A DNA stretch of 64,000 nt from Bolinopsis microptera (GCF_026151205.1 NC_087074.1:20205240-20269239), one strand, 5' to 3'; shown: positions 1-10,994, counted from the first letter of the stretch. The notes: generated by a model not told the origin, from the sequence alone. Numbers and translations are program-made.

Positions 1-199
1 ATTGATTTAAATAAAAAATTGTTGTTTTCTTGAAAAAATTGTTGTTTTCTTGCTATACGAAAATATGTCCTCTATGGCGGCCGAGATGGCTCACCAAAAT
101 TTTCACTGAAAATTTTGAATTAAAAAATTAATCATACAATTAATCGCAAAATAAAAACGATTTTGAATTTGATTTGTAAAATGATTTTAAAATTTAAAT

Positions 200-470
200 A
201 AAAAACGATTTTCATATTGAAATTGAAAACGATTCTCATTTTTAAAACGATTTTGAGTTTGATTTTGAAAACGATATTGATTTTGATTTTGATTTTGAAA
301 ACGATATGGTTTTGATTTTAAAAACGATATTGATTTTGATTTTAAAAACGATATTGATTTTGATTTTGAAAACGAAATTGATTTTGATTTCGAAAACGAT
401 ATTGATTTTGAAAACCATTTTGATTTTGATTTTGAAAACCATTTTGATTTTGAACATTGAAAATGTTTTT
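200..470. repeat. Degenerate GATTTTGATTTTGAAAACGATATT satellite (left arm)
   Basis: This is a run of about 20-24 bp imperfect units built from TTTTGATTTTGAAAACGAT. It is the left-arm partner of the inverted array at about 3400-3700. Open frames here are low-complexity artefacts. Confidence 0.85.
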
Positions 471-480
471 GTTTTTTTGT

Positions 481-853
481 GGCGGCCGAGATGGCTCAGC
501 TAGCTAATTATCCGTATGGGATTTATGTTCCGGGGTATTTGGAACAAGTTTAGGGGTTTAAATAGTTAGTACCTGTCCCAAACCATCAGAAAAATCAAGT
601 TTCGACCCGGCCTCCCAACCCACTCAGGCTACTCACAGGGGCCACGCCCATCTAACTATCTGGATTTCAGCTATTTTGGGATGGGCGTGGCCCCTGGGAG
701 TGGCCTGAGTGAGTTGGGAGGTCGAAACTTGATTTTTCTGATGGTTTGGGACAGGTACTAACTATTTAAACCCATAAACCTGTTCCAAATACCCCGGAAC
801 ATAAATCCCATACGGCCAATTAGCTAGCTGTAAGCTGAGCCATCTCGGCCGCC
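481..853. mobile_element. Hairpin (foldback) element sharing the outer element's terminus
   Basis: Positions 481-652 and 680-853 are nearly perfect inverted repeats around a loop of about 27 bp, giving a stem of about 170 bp. Both ends read GGCGGCCGAGATGGCTCA, the same 18-bp terminus as the surrounding element at 75-92. The element is flanked by T-rich and A-rich runs and then by inverted GATTTTGATTTTGAAAACC satellite on both sides. It has no coding capacity. It is probably a non-autonomous relative of the outer element. Confidence 0.7.
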
Positions 854-858
854 ACCAA

Positions 859-1822
859 AAAAAAAAAAAAAACCATTTTGAAAATCAAAATGGTTTTCAA
901 AATCAAAATCAAAATGGTTTTCATTTTTTGAACATTTAAAATATAATTTGGAACATTACAGTAACGTTATTCAAATCTCAGCTCAAACAGAAAAAAGTAT
1001 ATTTCAAAGCTTTGTGTTTTGATCATATTATGATTATGGGTGTATAGTGATTTTGATTGCATAAATTTGATTGGGCAGTGATGGTGAGTGAGAAGATGAT
1101 GGGAGTGCCAGCCAGTAACTCTGTCAAATGAACAGCCCACTGAGGAGTGGGTGAGCGCAAGCGCGAGAACGGCAGAGAGGGTGGCATAAAACGGAATACA
1201 CGGCCACAGAAAAGACACAGAAACTAAACCGTGCGCGGTAAGTTAGCCAGTGTCTGAGAGCTAGTGTTGCCCGGCAGGAGGCATCCAAAAGAGGTGCCGT
1301 GGTGAACTGTGGAGGCAAAGTTCAAATGCAAGGCGAAGCAACTCAAACTGATGATGAAGACGTAGACTGAGCGGGAAGTAAAGAAAAAGGAAAAATCCAG
1401 CTGAGGTCTGGCTCATGTCAGGAAGTGATGAAAAGCTCACAGACAAAATCATCCGTGGCTGTCTACCCCGTACGTAGGCAGTGTCCGAGATTTCAGGCAT
1501 CAGGATACACTGAAACAGTGCAGAGCTGATTACGACCAGGGTCCTCACGGATACCCCGCCTCGGAGGTCGAGCCAATGCCATGCTTTCGATACTTATGTC
1601 TACTGGTGGAACCTTCATATTTTCTCTACTAGCAGTCACTGTAACCCTATCACTCGGAAGGCCCCACAGCTCCTACATGGACGCACGGCCGGGAGCCCAT
1701 GTAGGGATAAAAGTGAACGCAAGCCTTCCATCACATCCATCACAGATACAAAGCTGGGAGGAAAAAAGGGAGGAGAGGAAAAAAGAAGAAAGAATACAAA
1801 AATAGAAAACTGAGAAAGGAAA
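859..1822. other. Inverted satellite and probable 3' untranslated remnant of an RT element
   Basis: Positions 859-945 hold an A-run and the inverted counterpart of the TTTTGATTTTGAAAACC satellite. The rest, to 1822, lies immediately downstream, on the minus strand, of the decayed RT ending at 1823. It is more GC-rich than the surroundings, with a purine-rich stretch at 1755-1820. It is most simply the 3' untranslated part of that element. No convincing gene is seen. Confidence 0.45.
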
Positions 1823-3399
1823 CTAATTATCTGCTTTCAGACTGTCTTTGAAGTTGAGGGTTAGTCTGTAGATCTTGTAAATGGTGCTGGTTGAGAGTTT
1901 GATCAAACTTACGTCCTCATCACTGAGAGTATTCTTGCAATCAGACTGCGACATGAACGTGGAGGCAAGATTGAAGCTACCATTACCAACATTGTTGAGT
2001 AGGTTTCCACTGAGATTTTGAAATTTGTCCCTAGGACCTTTCCCTAGGGGGCAGGAATGGAGCATATGATTCTCGTCCTCGATGAGTAGCTGGTTGGTGT
2101 TAAGCTCGCAATAGTTGCAGGTCCTTTCATCAATTGGAGTTTTGTCATATCTCCCCCTTTCAATTCTAAGGTGATGAGAACTGGACCGAATCTGTGTGGT
2201 TGCCCTTCTGTCCTGAAACGACTTAGCATAGGTTAGATATGGCTCCCATGCAAATTCTGTTTTGACTTCACTGTAGAATGATAGCTTTCTAGAATCTTTC
2301 ACAAGAGAACCCCAGGAATCGCGGAACTGTTTTTCAGGTTCTCTGTGATTAATTCAGGGCTGCAGGAGTCTGCGAGTGAGGTTGCGTTCAACAGCGACGA
2401 TGAATTCCTTTCAAGAAGGTCGATGTTGTTGAATGATTTGATGATTGATTCGATGCCTACAAACCATGACAATTTGAGGTTAATCTGCTCAGTCATTGCA
2501 GCTTTGACTAGTTGTGTAGAGGGGAGGCTCATAACTCTTTTGAAATATTTAGTACTCAGTTTCAACATTTCAATAATGATTGGGTATGAGCCAGTTTCTC
2601 CCCAGGCTGTAGTATTGACTGCCCTTCTGTTTATACCAAGAAGGTATTTTAAGTGTCGTAGATGCACTTGCTCAAGTTGCTGTTTAGCGATGTGAGAGAC
2701 CGCATGATCAAGATTGTGAAACTTGCTGAAGCTAGAGAGGACCTTATTGACGGTGGGTAGAACCGGGGCCCAAACTTGACAGCCGTAAAGTAGAATTGGC
2801 TTAACAAGGGTGTTAAATAATTTGTTAAGGCAGGATGCATCAACGAATCTCCGGTCTATAGTGCTTCTCAAGCTGAAGTAAGCTCCAAGTCCTTTACGGT
2901 ATAGAGAGTCAGTTGCTTGCCGAAATTTCCCTGTGCTGCTTATAATAATCCCAAGATAGCAGTAGCTGGAGACCATCTCGATATCTCTTTTGTGAATGGA
3001 AGGACGCCAATTTGGAATGTCTGGTCCTTTGCCATTGAAGACCATGAATTTGGTTTTGGAGATATTGATTTCCAGACCCCATTCGTTACAGTAGTCCCCA
3101 ATAATCGTAAGCAACTTTTGGAGAGACTCAGGATCTAGGCCGAGGATTACTAGATCATCAGCCCACGCTAGGTGAGTCACTGAAAGTCCAGCGAGTGTCG
3201 GACAGTTCGCAGTAGCTTCGTTAAGGAGGTCAGAAAGCTTTTTAAAGTAAACTTTGAAGAACTCAGGGCTAAGTGGGTGTCCTTGTTCACTTTCAGGTCC
3301 TTTAAGGATCTTGAATGCTTCACTGATTTTACCATTCATCTTGATATGACCCTCTGATTTGCTGTACATGTCTTTGATGATGTCGTAGTAGCCACCATT
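1823..3399 (-). pseudogene. 5'-truncated non-LTR retrotransposon reverse transcriptase (C-terminal half)
   Basis: Two minus-strand blocks (2299-3399 and 1823-2302) encode the second half of an RT. The first starts just before the EQGHPLSPE motif and carries the catalytic box LAWADDLVILG, then the thumb region with LLYGCQVWAPV. The second carries a C-terminal CNYC...H...C knuckle. A single frameshift near 2330-2345 separates them, because the frame reading FRDSWGSLVKDSRKL joins smoothly to the second block. Sequence and domain order match the intact ORF2 at 11492-15076, which has WADDLVLL and the same C-terminal knuckle, so the two belong to one clade. The coding match ends abruptly near 3399, where the satellite arm begins. 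The fragment is therefore 5'-truncated and dead. It lies inside the outer foldback element. Confidence 0.82.
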
Positions 3400-3776
3400 T
3401 TCAAGATCAAAATCAATATCGTTTTCGAAATCAAAATCAATATCGTTTTCAAAATCAAAATCAATATCGTTTTTAAAATCAAAATCAATATCGTTTTTAA
3501 AATCAAAACCAATATCGTTTTCAAAATCAAAATCAATATCGTTTTTAAAATCAAAATCAATATCGTTTTTAAAATCAAAACCAATATCGTTTTCAAAATC
3601 AAAATCAAAATCAAAATCAATATCGTTTTCAAAATCAAACTCAAAATCGTTTTAAAAATGAGAATCGTTTTCAATTTCAATATGAAAATCGTTTTTTATT
3701 TAAATTCTAAAATCATTTTACAAATCAAATTGAAAATCGTTTTTATTTTGCGATTAATTGTATGATTAATTTTTTT
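3400..3776. repeat. Inverted satellite arm (right arm of outer foldback element)
   Basis: AAAATCAAAATCAATATCGT units form the reverse complement of the left arm. The non-repetitive outer part (about 3640-3776) mirrors about 115-300 almost base for base. The arm stops in a T-run at 3770-3776, where a retrotransposon is inserted, and resumes at 7648. Confidence 0.85.
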
Positions 3777-6700
3777 CAGAATAAAACAAATATTCAGAAT
3801 AAAACAAATATTATATTCAAATCTCTTTATTCAACAATATTAAATCATTATAGAACCTAATTTGTGGCTTGATCGTTATGTTAGGGCTATTCTGTTAGCT
3901 GATGCTGACAGGCACTGCATGGGGCAGAGACTTAGGACCATTACGCTGGAGGCTTACAATGACCCTTTTTGAACCCCATGGCAGTGCTAGTTTTATTATG
4001 GTACAAATTGTAAATCGAAGTTATGAAAACGATCAAGTCACTCCTGTTTTACACTATCAACAGCTACTTAAAACAACCTAGATTGTACAACTCACTTTGA
4101 AGATTAAACTGTTAAGTGATGAGTGATTGGGCTCATTAAACATTTTAGTAGCGGAGACATGCGGATCAGCTTCTTGAGGTTCTAATAGTTCATTCAGACA
4201 AGAAGTTTTACTTTTTCAAATTTAGTTGTTCAAGCTGCCTGAGTTCAGAAAGTTTGCCAAAGGGGCCCAGGTGTTCTTGTCACCTTTACCCTGAGACGAG
4301 AGAATGACTTTTTTAACCTTTGATTTGAATACACCATGAGTGATTTCAAGGTCGTTCAGTGCCAACATCTGACGGAATGAATTCCAAAGGCAACTAGATT
4401 TGTAAACGAAACTGTTTGAGGGCATGGTTGTTATAAGAAGAGTTTCTTTGCCGGGTCTTTTAGACAAACAGAAAAGTTCAAATAGTGCAATTGGTGTTCG
4501 ATACTTAAAGACTTTAAAAAGTTCATTGCAGCAGTGATACGCGTATAAATTATGCAATGTCATGAGTGATTGACGGGCAAAAATTGGCTTGGTGTGCTCT
4601 CTCTCAAAGAATTTGCTAGTAAGTTTCTGTTCACTGATAGGTCTAGTCCTAGCACATGTCATAAATTTATTAAGGTATGCTTTTTTGTCACCAAACATGA
4701 TACGAACACACTTTTTCTGGGCTACAAATAGTGGTTGAAGTTTATTATTACTTGCACCTCCCCAAACGGTAATGCCATAAGATAGGTGACTTTCAAACAG
4801 TGTGTGGTACAGGTCCTTATGGATAGATGATGGAATTTTATCCTTAATCATGTATAGCCTCCCAGAACAGGACGAGAGTTTTCTAACTAGTTTGTCTCTA
4901 TAGGGATTGAAAGTTAGGCCTTCGTCGACAATTACTCCCAGGAATTTCGTTTCCTGCACCTTTGAGAGAGGTAGGCCATTGAGGTAAAGTCTATTTTCAA
5001 TTAATAAAGATTGATCATCAAGTTTTCTTTTAGCTGTATTGAATTCTATATAGCAACTTTTCTTGGCGTTAACATGTAATTTATTAGCCAATGTGTACTC
5101 GTGGACTGATCGTAGGACCCTATTAGCATTATTGTAGGCCTCTGCTCTAGTTTTGGCAACTACAAATATGTTTGTATCATCAGCAAATAAGACATAGCTA
5201 GTGTTATCGAGTTGAGAGTTTGTTAAGTCATTTATGTATATTAAAAACAGGAGAGGCCCAAGGCAGCTCCCCTGTGGAACGCCATAGAGAACAGGAAGTC
5301 TGTCTGATACTTCGCCCAGGACAGACACACACTGCTCTCTGTCCGACAAGTAACTTTCCAGTAACTTAAGTGGCACTCCTCTAATCCCATATATTTCAAG
5401 TTTCTCAAGCAAAATTGTGTGGTCTATTGTGTCAAAGGCCTTGCTTAGATCAATAAAAATTCCTAGAACATGAAGACCTTGCTTTAGGGCCTTTTGGATG
5501 TGAAAAACTGAGTAGTTAAGTGCATGTGATGTTGAGTGACTCTTTCGGAATCCGAATTGACTGTCGTGAAGGATTCCTTGACTAACCAAGAAGCTGTAAA
5601 AACGTTTGTATATTATTTTTTCAAAAATTTTACCAAAAATTGGAAGTGTGGAAACAGGCCTGTAGTTCTCAATCAGTTCTTCGTTATCTTTTTTGTATAT
5701 TGGGGTTATTTTGCCAAGCTTCAGAACTGACGGAAATATCCCTTGAGATATTAGGCGATTAAATTGAACAACAAGAGTTGGGCTAAGAATACCCGATAGT
5801 TTTTTGATTACTCTTATGGGAAAGTCGCTAGCTTTCCCACTCTTCAAGTTGGCTATAATCTCAGAAATTTCATCTTCACTACAGTCATGGAAGTAAATTG
5901 AATCGAGAGTTTTTGGTGGCATGAATTCGAGGAAAGAGGGAAGAGGTTCTAAAAGAAGGCCATTATGAGTATTTTCATTCATTTTTGAGGCAATAGAGGC
6001 AAAGTACTCATTAAATTTGTTGGCTATCACCCGTCTTTCAACAACACGGACTCCATCTACCATAAATTGGGGTTTGATGGTTTTTTTCCTTTTCCCTCTT
6101 ATCTCATTTATTACTTCCCACATCTTTTTAGAACTATCAGAATTCTCAAGAATTTTGTTACAGTTATAGGTATCTTTTTGGTTTTTTATTATCTTTTTAA
6201 GACAGCGTCTGTAATCACGAAAAATTTTGTGGAGTTTCCGATCTCCAACTGGCTTGAAGTCATGGAGCGTTTTTGAGTTCACCCAGTTATCATACAGCTG
6301 ACCTTTCTTTTCAATTGCTTCAATTATGCTGTCGGATATCCAGGGATTGCTTATAGGATTTCGTTTGGTGAGTTTGGGTTTGTCGAGTTTACAACATGAG
6401 TCAATAGCTGAGCTAAAAATTTCAAAAAAATTCGTCAAATTCAATTGGATTTTCATTATTTGTTAGTATGCATTTCTTAGATAGCAAGTGTTTTGTTAGT
6501 AGTTCAACATTTCGGTTTGAGAAATCATAGCTTTGCAATTGCTTAGGCTTAGGGGAAGTTTTCCTAGAGGTTAAATGACTGATGTCAAAGAAAGCAAAGA
6601 TTGGTTTATGATGGGAAGAAGTGTCTTCAATAACTCCTGAGAGGGTTACCAAGTCAATCTCATCAGTAAAAATGTTGTCAATGCAGGAGCTTTGGCCTAC

Positions 6701-7647
6701 ATTTACTGAGTGAGTGGGACGAGATATAAGAGGAAAGTAACCATAAGAGAGCATAGTGTTCTCGAAATTCTGAACCTGTTTTTTATTACTCTGATTTTTA
6801 AGCAAATCGTAGTTGAAATCTCCAAGAGTTATAGTTTTTGCATTTTTTGGAAATTTGGACATTAATTGTGTGTATTCTTCATCAAATTTGACTGAGTCTC
6901 CGTTTGGAGATCTGTACAACACCCCAACATTGAGTTTGCTATCTCCATGGTTGATAGTTACATATAGGGTCTCTAAATTTGGTGTGATTGTGCAAAGTTG
7001 GTCATTAATTGTTGCATTTAGGGAATCATGAATATACAAGCACACGCCTGAGCCTTTAGCTTTGCCTTGGAGTTTATCTCCGTAAAAGTGTGAATATCCA
7101 TCAAGTGCATAAACATCACAGTTCTCAGCATCTGTATTTGTTTCCGCTAAAGCTAGAATAGAAAATTTAGTTTTTTGAGTGGCAAGTTCCGAGAGGAATA
7201 AGTCGAAATTCGATTTATTACCATCAATGTTGTAAAATAAAGTTTTTAAGCCAGAGTTTTCAGGGGTGTGCTGGTGTAAGGATTTCAACCTATAATAGCT
7301 GCATTTGTCCAAGATAGAGGAGGCAGTCTGAAGACTTCCAATAGCCTCAGACCAATTTTCGGAGTAAAATTTGTCATTCTCGCTATCCTTGAAGAGATCC
7401 TCATTTGTGGTACAAAGGTCCTTAAACGGGTTGTAAATTAAGTTTTCTCTTTTTGAGCAAACTTTACAGAGAAGTATGGAATCAGTCAGCTTGAATTCAG
7501 ATGTTTTGAAACAAATTTTGTGGATAATATTTTGGCAACTTTGGCACTCAAGAAATCTTTGGCCAATATTAATGTTTTTGCTACAGCATCCGCATTTCTC
7601 CTTAGTTGAGTTAATCTTAAACATTTATATCAGACTGCATCTGGCGG
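3777..7647 (-). mobile_element. PHD-finger/endonuclease/RT non-LTR retrotransposon
   Basis: The insertion lies in the right arm of the outer foldback element, with a poly-T target duplicated at 3771-3776 and 7648-7652. The 3' end (low coordinate) carries two 18-bp units of CAGAATAAAACAAATATT. The leader before the first ATG is only about 23 bp. About 440 bp of 3' untranslated sequence follows the stop at 4222. A decayed relative with a similar 3' tail lies at about 38597-42640. The CR1/L2-like superfamily is inferred from the domain order; I cannot give the exact clade. Confidence 0.82.
4222..7624 (-). pseudogene. PHD finger - APE endonuclease - reverse transcriptase polyprotein, one frameshift
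   Basis: This encodes the retrotransposition protein: target nicking by an APE-type endonuclease and target-primed reverse transcription. The first block (6422-7624, 400 codons) starts at an ATG. It has a PHD-like finger at residues 11-57 (CGCC, CQSC, HKIC, CKVC pairs), then an endonuclease with AETN, TLGDFNYDLL and SSHHKP motifs. The second block (4222-6456, 744 codons) holds the RT, with ITPIYKK, FIDLSKAFDTIDH, GVPQGSCLGPLLF and the catalytic LFADDTN, then a long thumb/C-terminal region. The blocks are joined by a T7 run at 6422-6428. Six T would make one continuous frame of about 1130 codons, so this is a one-base slip: a real mutation, an assembly error or, less likely, programmed frameshifting. 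All catalytic boxes look intact. Confidence 0.85.
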
Positions 7648-7701
7648 TTTTTAATTCAAAATTTTCAGCGAAAATTTTGGTGAGCCATCTCGCCCGCCAA
7701 A

Positions 7702-7926
7702 GTCCTCCTCCGGCTAGCGCCCTCGGGGACATAAGAAATATTGCACGCGCACGCGCGTGCAATATTTTGTGCCGCCCGCGAGTCTCCGGTGATATGTATA
7801 TATATCCACCAGCGTGCGCTTTTTCGCATAGCGGGCTCTCACCAGCCCGCTGTCAAAGGGCCCGATATCTCTACAGCCCGCTCATGATATAGCCCGCTAA
7901 CAAGTGACATTTAATTTGACCAGTAG
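7702..7926. repeat. GC-rich hairpin-cluster repeat, copy 1 (right part)
   Basis: This matches 11091-11316 almost base for base: the GGGCTAGCGCCC core, the TTGCACGCGC/GCGCGTGCAA hairpin, CCGCCCGCGAGTCTCCGG, then several AGCCCGCT motifs, ending in TTTAATTTGACCAGTAG. Its left part lies at about 50-72, split off by the foldback insertion. No coding capacity. Confidence 0.8.
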
Positions 7927-7955
7927 CAATATAGCCCGGAGTTCGCTAAAATATT

Positions 7956-7988
7956 TTCAGTTTCTGTATCGTCTCCATGTGAAATTCC
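7956..7988. other. 33-bp fragment identical to the 5' coding end of the 11-19 kb retrotransposon
   Basis: TTCAGTTTCTGTATCGTC and the bases after it are identical, over 33 bp and in the same orientation, to 19234-19266. That segment encodes the first residues (MEFHMETIQ) of the long element's ORF1. The flanks do not match. It looks like a tiny orphan 5' fragment of that family. Confidence 0.6.
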
Positions 7989-8113
7989 TTATTACACTGA
8001 CTATATAGTAGTAGTAGTAGTAGTAAATCTTTCAAAGTACGAAATATCTCTTTAAAAGAGCATCCTAGGCACCTTATAGATATCAAAACGCATAAAAAAG
8101 AAAACAAAAAACA

Positions 8114-10640
8114 TCAACCATCTTCTAACTTCTTCCACTCCTCCCTACCTAAAGCTAAAAATCTAAGGTCTTCGAAATCAGTCAAATTCTTAAGTCTAAT
8201 ATCAAGATTTCTACTAGTCAAGTCTTTTCTAATAACATCTAATAAGTTTAAACATGGTCTACCCCGTCTCCCTTCCATAAAAATATCAGAATTTATAGCA
8301 AATAACATAGAGGTGTATGCTGGTGAGTCTTCCTGTCCTCTTAAGATATGTCCTAACATTCTCCATCGAAACTTAGAGACTCTCACAGACAAGGGAGTGA
8401 CATAACAACGAGCATAGAGTGCCTCATTAGAAATAACCCCAGTAGGCCATCTGATGTTGAGGATTCTTCGGAGGTGTTTGCGATGAGCAATATCAAGTTC
8501 ATTCAACGAAGCTAGTGGTGCAGCCCAGGAGTTGCAGTTGTAGAGTAGAATAGAGACTACTTGTGCCTCGTAGATTTTGATCTTCCTTTGGACTGAAATC
8601 TTGCTCTTCATCCAAACTTTCTGAAATTTACTAAAGGCAACATTACCAAGGAATATTCGATTCTTGATATCCGTAACAGTGCACATCAACGATCCTAAAG
8701 TTTTGTTAGAGCGCCACTCTTCATCACCTCTATACACTTTTCCAACAATCACCTTGCGTTTAACAGTGGGTTTAGGATCTGCTAAATAAAAATGGACAAA
8801 TTCAGTCTTGGAAGAATTGATATGAAGGTCCCACTGCTGGAATATATCTTTGGCGATAGGAAGCATTTCTTTGAGTGGAGCAAGTTCAGTGTTATTAAAG
8901 TCAATATCATCAGAGTATCCTGTTTCGAGTGGCATGAATTCTTCTGAGATAGGAGGATTAGGGATTGGATGATTCACTGGGTAAGGTGTTGATGATACTT
9001 GGGAGAGTACAGATCTGAGGTGAATAAGTGCAGCGGCTTCAACAACAGTAAATAGATTACCTGATAGTGCATCTCCTTGAAATGCTCCAGTTGTGCTTTG
9101 GAACTCAATTGATACAGTATTATTGACTTTTACTTTCAACACTGTGTTTGATAGTAGGAGCCGTACCATCCTAATTTCATCACTAGTACAGCCAGCATCT
9201 TCAAGAACATTGAGTACTGTTTCTCTGCTGATGGTGTCAAAGGCACTTGACATGTCTATACTCATTCTGTGGTAGCTCCAATGCTTTCTAAGTACCACTG
9301 AGGTTAGCATACGTTGAGACCAAATTATATCGCCACAACTTCTACCTCTCTTGTAAGCACTTTGTGTAGGACCGGTGTACTGATCTAGCTTGCCTTGGAT
9401 ACGTTTTAGGGTAATCATTGACAGTAATTTTCTGGAGCAGTTTGAGAGGGTGAGAGGTCTGATGTTTGCTGCTGGACCAAGTGGTTTCTTAGGCTTTTGG
9501 AGTGGAGTAATGTTGCCTTTTCCAATAGATGTTATGGTGGTGTTTGTTTCAAATGCGGTATTTATACAGTCTGCATATTTCTGAAATACACTTCTGTTTG
9601 CATACTTAATCAATTCACTTGGGATATCATCAGGCCCAGTGGCTCTACCATTCTTCAAAGCTTTAGCAGCTATCTCAACTTCAATAGCAGTAATAGGGTC
9701 AGCGAGAGGACTAGGTTGATCAAAGAAAGTGTCAATAGGCTCAACTGTATGTTTTGCAGTGAACTTCTCTTCAAAGTGGTTCTTTAGTGTAGCAGCTTTT
9801 CCAGTGTCTGTACCTATGAAGTTAGAGTTTTCATCATGCACACTTATGGTTGGAGCACGTTTGATACCTGCTAGTTGGCGAGTGGCTGCAAAGTATGCTC
9901 TAGAACTATCAGTTTCGTTTATCTCTTCAGCAAGAGTGTTTGCATGCTCTTCTTGAAGGAGCTTGATTCTCTTACGAGTGTCATTTTGAATACGATTGAT
10001 TTTGGTACGTATAACTGATCTATCTTCAGAGGTGTTGTTCTGATTGAGTAGAGCTTGTAGAACTTTCTTTTCATCAGACATCTCTCGAATTTCAAGGTCA
10101 TTACAAAAGTTTTTAGGGCGTTTCCTAGGAAGGTATCCAATACTAACCTCAGCAGCTTTATGTACACTAGCAGGAACCCGTATAATATAACCCTAAACGG
10201 TGTCAAGACTCAAAATACTAAAATAATTATTACCTATTTAATTGGCGTTTTTGACACCACTTGGGGGTCCAAATTTTCGGCTCTAAAATCATTATTACTT
10301 GGCCAATTTTTTTATTTTTTCATGCTGATTTGAAGGCCATTAAAGCATTTGACCCAGCCAAAAAAGTTCCAGTTGTATATCTTTTACGGTTTATGCGGAA
10401 AGTCGCGTTAAAGTTGATGCCGTGGTGTCAGTAAAATGGCACAGATATATATATATCGTCTCGCTTTATATATAGTAAGATTGTGAAACAAACTATTCAT
10501 TTCTTCCTCAGGGTTAGGATTAACAGGGCTGTCTGTTAGAATATCATTCAATGTGTTGTTGTAATGTATTTTAGCAGCAGGATTACTGACAAGGGTTGTG
10601 ATATCAAAATGCATTTTAGGTTTCTGTTTGGGGAAGACAA
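8114..10640 (-). pseudogene. Reverse transcriptase (YSDD-type), frame interrupted by Helitron insertion
   Basis: The main block (8114-10081, 655 codons from an ATG) is a non-LTR RT. It has a linker, then GRATGPDDIPSELIKY, NIRPLTLSNCSRKLL, MSIDMSSAFDTIS, TGAFQGDALSGNLFT and the catalytic box YSDDIDF. The C-terminus has FRWRMLGHILRG and GRRGRP motifs, typical of many RTE-like and related elements. The frame continues upstream past the ATG to 10166. It is cut there by a 314-bp Helitron and resumes at 10481 with HFDITTLVSNPAAKI, the usual linker between endonuclease and RT. The annotated ATG is therefore internal, not the natural start. No endonuclease is found upstream. The copy is dead as a unit, but its catalytic residues remain. 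I could not assign the clade. Confidence 0.78.
10167..10480 (-). mobile_element. Short non-autonomous Helitron, copy A
   Basis: Read on the minus strand, the element starts TCTTACTATATATAAAGCG and ends GGTTCCTGCTAG. It sits exactly between an A and a T with no target duplication. TC at the 5' end, CTRR (here CTAG) at the 3' end and A^T insertion are the diagnostic features of Helitrons. Removing it restores the surrounding RT frame. A second copy lies at 55269-55585. At 314 bp it has no Rep/helicase and must rely on an autonomous partner. Confidence 0.8.
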
Positions 10641-10994
10641 GGTATATAATACATATATAATACATTTTATTTTTGTGTCCGGTAGGGCTGCTCATGCAGA
10701 CATGATACTTTGATTTATATCAAAGTTATTATAACACACTACATAATACACATCAGCACTATAATCCCCCTATATTATTGATATTCATCGTCACTGACAT
10801 TACATTCATTATTCCCACGGCCCAGGAATGCAGTGCATCTCCAGCCCCTATATACGACACAGCCCTTTATGATTGGCTTACATTGAACACGTGACGTGTT
10901 ACCATGGTTACAACAATTAGTGGCGACTTTTTCTAGAGTTGACTTTTATACAAGCTCCATTGTTTATTTATAAAATTATATATTAACTGTAATA
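10641..10994. other. AT-rich intergenic stretch
   Basis: No coding similarity is visible. Small palindromes (ACACGTGACGTGTT, CCATGG) near 10890-10905 are too short to interpret. Confidence 0.5.

Larger units (their letters stand above)
73..7701. mobile_element. Foldback element with long inverted arms and 6-bp target duplication, interrupted by a retrotransposon
   Basis: The left arm (73 to about 470) is matched in reverse complement by about 3400-3776 plus 7648-7701. Both ends carry the same terminus, T(A/T)TGGCGG followed by (C/G)CGAGATGGCTCACC. Flanking copies of GTCCTC sit at 67-72 and 7702-7707. The intact target is visible at 11089-11110, where ATAT-GTCCTC-CTCGGGC is uninterrupted, so the 6-bp target duplication is well supported. 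The arms consist largely of a degenerate TTTTGATTTTGAAAACGAT satellite. Inside lie a smaller hairpin element, a decayed RT fragment, and a later retrotransposon that splits the right arm. Without that insert the element would be about 3.75 kb. No transposase is visible, so it is probably non-autonomous. The superfamily is unassigned. Confidence 0.72.
8002..10640 (-). mobile_element. 5'-truncated non-LTR retrotransposon with (TAC)n-type 3' tail, split by a Helitron
   Basis: The 3' end is marked by a TAGTAGTAG run at about 8005-8025. Coding similarity runs from 8114 to 10166 and resumes at 10481 to about 10640. The endonuclease part is missing, so the copy is 5'-truncated. Confidence 0.7.

Noticed and set aside
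242-503. Ile/Leu/Lys-rich small proteins in the satellite arms (also 3336-3680)
   Set aside because: Pure products of the TTTTGATTTTGAAAACGAT repeat, open on both strands.
481-510. tRNA-like start (GGCCGAGATGGCTCAGCTAG resembles a tRNA box A region)
   Set aside because: No box B, no cloverleaf and no 3' tail. The sequence is the terminus of a hairpin element present in both orientations.
1581-1805. Plus-strand 74-codon frame with a hydrophobic N-terminus
   Set aside because: It lies in the likely 3' untranslated part of an RT element, ends in purine-rich low complexity, and has no recognisable homology.
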